From Jiangella alba (GTDB lineage: Bacteria; Actinomycetota; Actinomycetes; Jiangellales; Jiangellaceae), in contig NZ_FNUC01000004.1 of the NCBI RefSeq assembly GCF_900106035.1, positions 248,001 to 312,000 on the forward strand: a stretch of 64,000 nucleotides of DNA. Direction: 5' to 3'. The notes beneath the pieces were generated by a model. The model worked only from the letters and a program-made list of their open reading frames with translations, had not been told where the DNA came from and did no database searches. Both the position numbers and the translations under genes were made by a program. Positions 63,138-64,000 of the stretch are shown here, piece by piece. The stretch's first letter is position 1; every line of letters begins with the position of its first letter.

Positions 63138-64000
63138 GTGAACCTCAGCATCGTGCGCCGCACGCTGGCACCCGTAGCCGTCGCCAGCGCGGCCGCCCTC
63201 GTGCTGGCAGCCTGCGGCTCGGACCCCGACACCGGCAACTCGTCGAACGAAGAGAGCCCCGACGGCGGGAGCAGTGAGGAACCCGACGGCGGCAGCGGCG
63301 GGGACCTCTCCGGCACGCTGAACGGCGCCGGCGCCAGCTCGCAGGAGTCCGCGGTCCAGGCGTGGATCGCCGGTTTCCAGGGCCAGTACCCCGACGTCAC
63401 CGTCAACTACGCCCCTGAGGGCTCCGGCGCCGGCCGCGAGCAGTTCACCTCCGGGGCGGTCGCGTTCGCGGGCTCCGACGCCGCCCTCGACGAGGAGGAG
63501 CTGGCGGCCGCCGAGACCGCCTGTGGCGCCCCGGCCGTCGACCTGCCGCTGTTCATCGACCCGATCGCCGTGCCCTACAACCTGCCGGGTGTCGACAACC
63601 TGCAGCTGGGCCCGGTGACGCTGGCGAACATCTTCAACGGCACCATCACGACCTGGAACGACCCGGCCATCGTCGCGGACAACCCGGACGCCACGCTGCC
63701 GGACACCACCATCACGCCGGTGCACCGCTCGGACGAGTCGGGCACCACCGAGAACTTCGTCGAGTACCTGGCCGCGGCCGCGCCGGAGGCGTGGACGTAC
63801 GAGGTCAGCGGCGAGTGGCCGGGCGACCTGCCGGGTGAGGCGGGCGCTCAGACCCCGGGCGTCATCGCCGCCGTCCAGGCCGCCGAGGGCACCATCGGCT
63901 ACGCCAGCGCCGCCGCCGTCGGCGACCTGCAGACCGCCGCCATCGGCGTCGGCGCGGAGTTCGTCGAGTACTCGGCCGAGGCCGCTGCCGCCGTCGTCGA
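63138..64000 (+). CDS. pstS: Phosphate ABC transporter substrate-binding protein PstS (3' end outside window)
   Basis: At least 287 residues, cut by the window edge. A GTG at 63138 (AGGAAGGAC upstream) opens a lipoprotein signal with lipobox VLAAC. After an acidic Gly/Ser-rich linker comes the periplasmic-binding fold with LNGAGASSQESAVQAWIAGF, NYAPEGSGAGREQFTSG, FAGSDAALD, LANIFNGTITTWNDPAI and HRSDESGTTENF. These Ser/Thr, Asp and Arg residues bind phosphate. It is preceded by the PHO box and probably starts the pstSCAB operon. Confidence 0.96.
   Translation, partial: MNLSIVRRTLAPVAVASAAALVLAACGSDPDTGNSSNEESPDGGSSEEPDGGSGGDLSGTLNGAGASSQESAVQAWIAGFQGQYPDVTVNYAPEGSGAGREQFTSGAVAFAGSDAALDEEELAAAETACGAPAVDLPLFIDPIAVPYNLPGVDNLQLGPVTLANIFNGTITTWNDPAIVADNPDATLPDTTITPVHRSDESGTTENFVEYLAAAAPEAWTYEVSGEWPGDLPGEAGAQTPGVIAAVQAAEGTIGYASAAAVGDLQTAAIGVGAEFVEYSAEAAAAVV

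Overview
The window is chromosomal DNA of a high-GC, mycothiol-producing actinomycete. The signs are very high G+C with G/C-rich third codon positions, frequent GTG starts, mshD (mycothiol synthase), an orphan GlnR, the 33-residue actinobacterial ribosomal protein bS22, DisA/RadA, ClpC and DUF1416/DUF2516 family proteins. The genus cannot be fixed from sequence alone. Several blocks keep the gene order of Mycobacterium tuberculosis: 0-13 kb (Rv0496-Rv0502), 16-32 kb (radA-disA-mutY-clpC1), 42-52.5 kb (ygfZ-nitrobindin-sseC2-cysA2-thiX-glnR-mshD) and 58-62.7 kb (ppk1-mutT1). Lineage-specific secreted proteins, repeats and one insertion sequence lie between them.

Layout. 0-5.2 kb: leftward acyltransferase, epimerase, bS22, a small HTH regulator, AcuC, ProC and proline dehydrogenase. 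5.2-7.3 kb: an ABC exporter with a TetR regulator. 7.65-8.14 kb: a small secreted protein with two 'PWxWQGP' repeats. 9.26-10.26 kb: an intact IS982-like element inserted at the stop codon of a sugar-phosphate isomerase gene. 10.3-13.7 kb: isomerase, VanY-type peptidase, PPX1-like phosphatase and a Cys-rich protein. 13.8-15.3 kb: a 500-residue LPDTG-anchored surface protein with six copies of the same WQGP repeat on a [10 protein letters not shown] stalk. 15.5-22.5 kb: methyltransferase, radA, disA, an alpha/beta-hydrolase fold protein, a secreted protein of unknown function and mutY, interrupted by non-coding repeats. 23.3-28.2 kb: an exported NagZ-NamZ-AmiE-like operon for peptidoglycan breakdown. 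28-38.6 kb: HAD phosphatase, lipoprotein, clpC, a beta-lactamase-fold lipoprotein, DUF2516, an HbhA-like protein with its XRE regulator, a GH15-like protein, an APC permease and a TetR pair. 38.7-44.5 kb: a pseudogene, asparaginase, SDR, dtd, epimerase, ygfZ, nitrobindin, a 33-residue membrane protein, a SnoaL-like protein and a DsrE-like protein. 44.5-44.8 kb: a structured RNA candidate, a 35-codon ORF and a strong terminator. 44.8-47.1 kb: a sulfur operon headed by a cysteine-containing leader peptide. 47-52.5 kb: membrane protein, lipoprotein, MoaD-like protein, hydrolase, glnR and mshD. 52.8-58.1 kb: an FtsX-type ABC exporter divergent from a NarL-type two-component system. 58.2-64 kb: ppk, CYTH-CHAD and mutT1, then pstS behind a PHO box.

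The most unusual content is the pair of WQGP-repeat surface proteins at 7.65 and 13.8-15.3 kb. All eight repeats keep two cysteines exactly 24 residues apart. One protein is wall-anchored and one is free. Both genes carry the same upstream motif, TTGACA-N14-GTCAAA, 96-98 bases before the start codon. This looks like a co-regulated surface system that I do not recognise from known families. Second is the pseudoknotted RNA candidate at 44485-44606. Third is the leader-peptide and anti-Shine-Dalgarno arrangement at 46.4-46.6 kb, which fits cysteine-responsive control.
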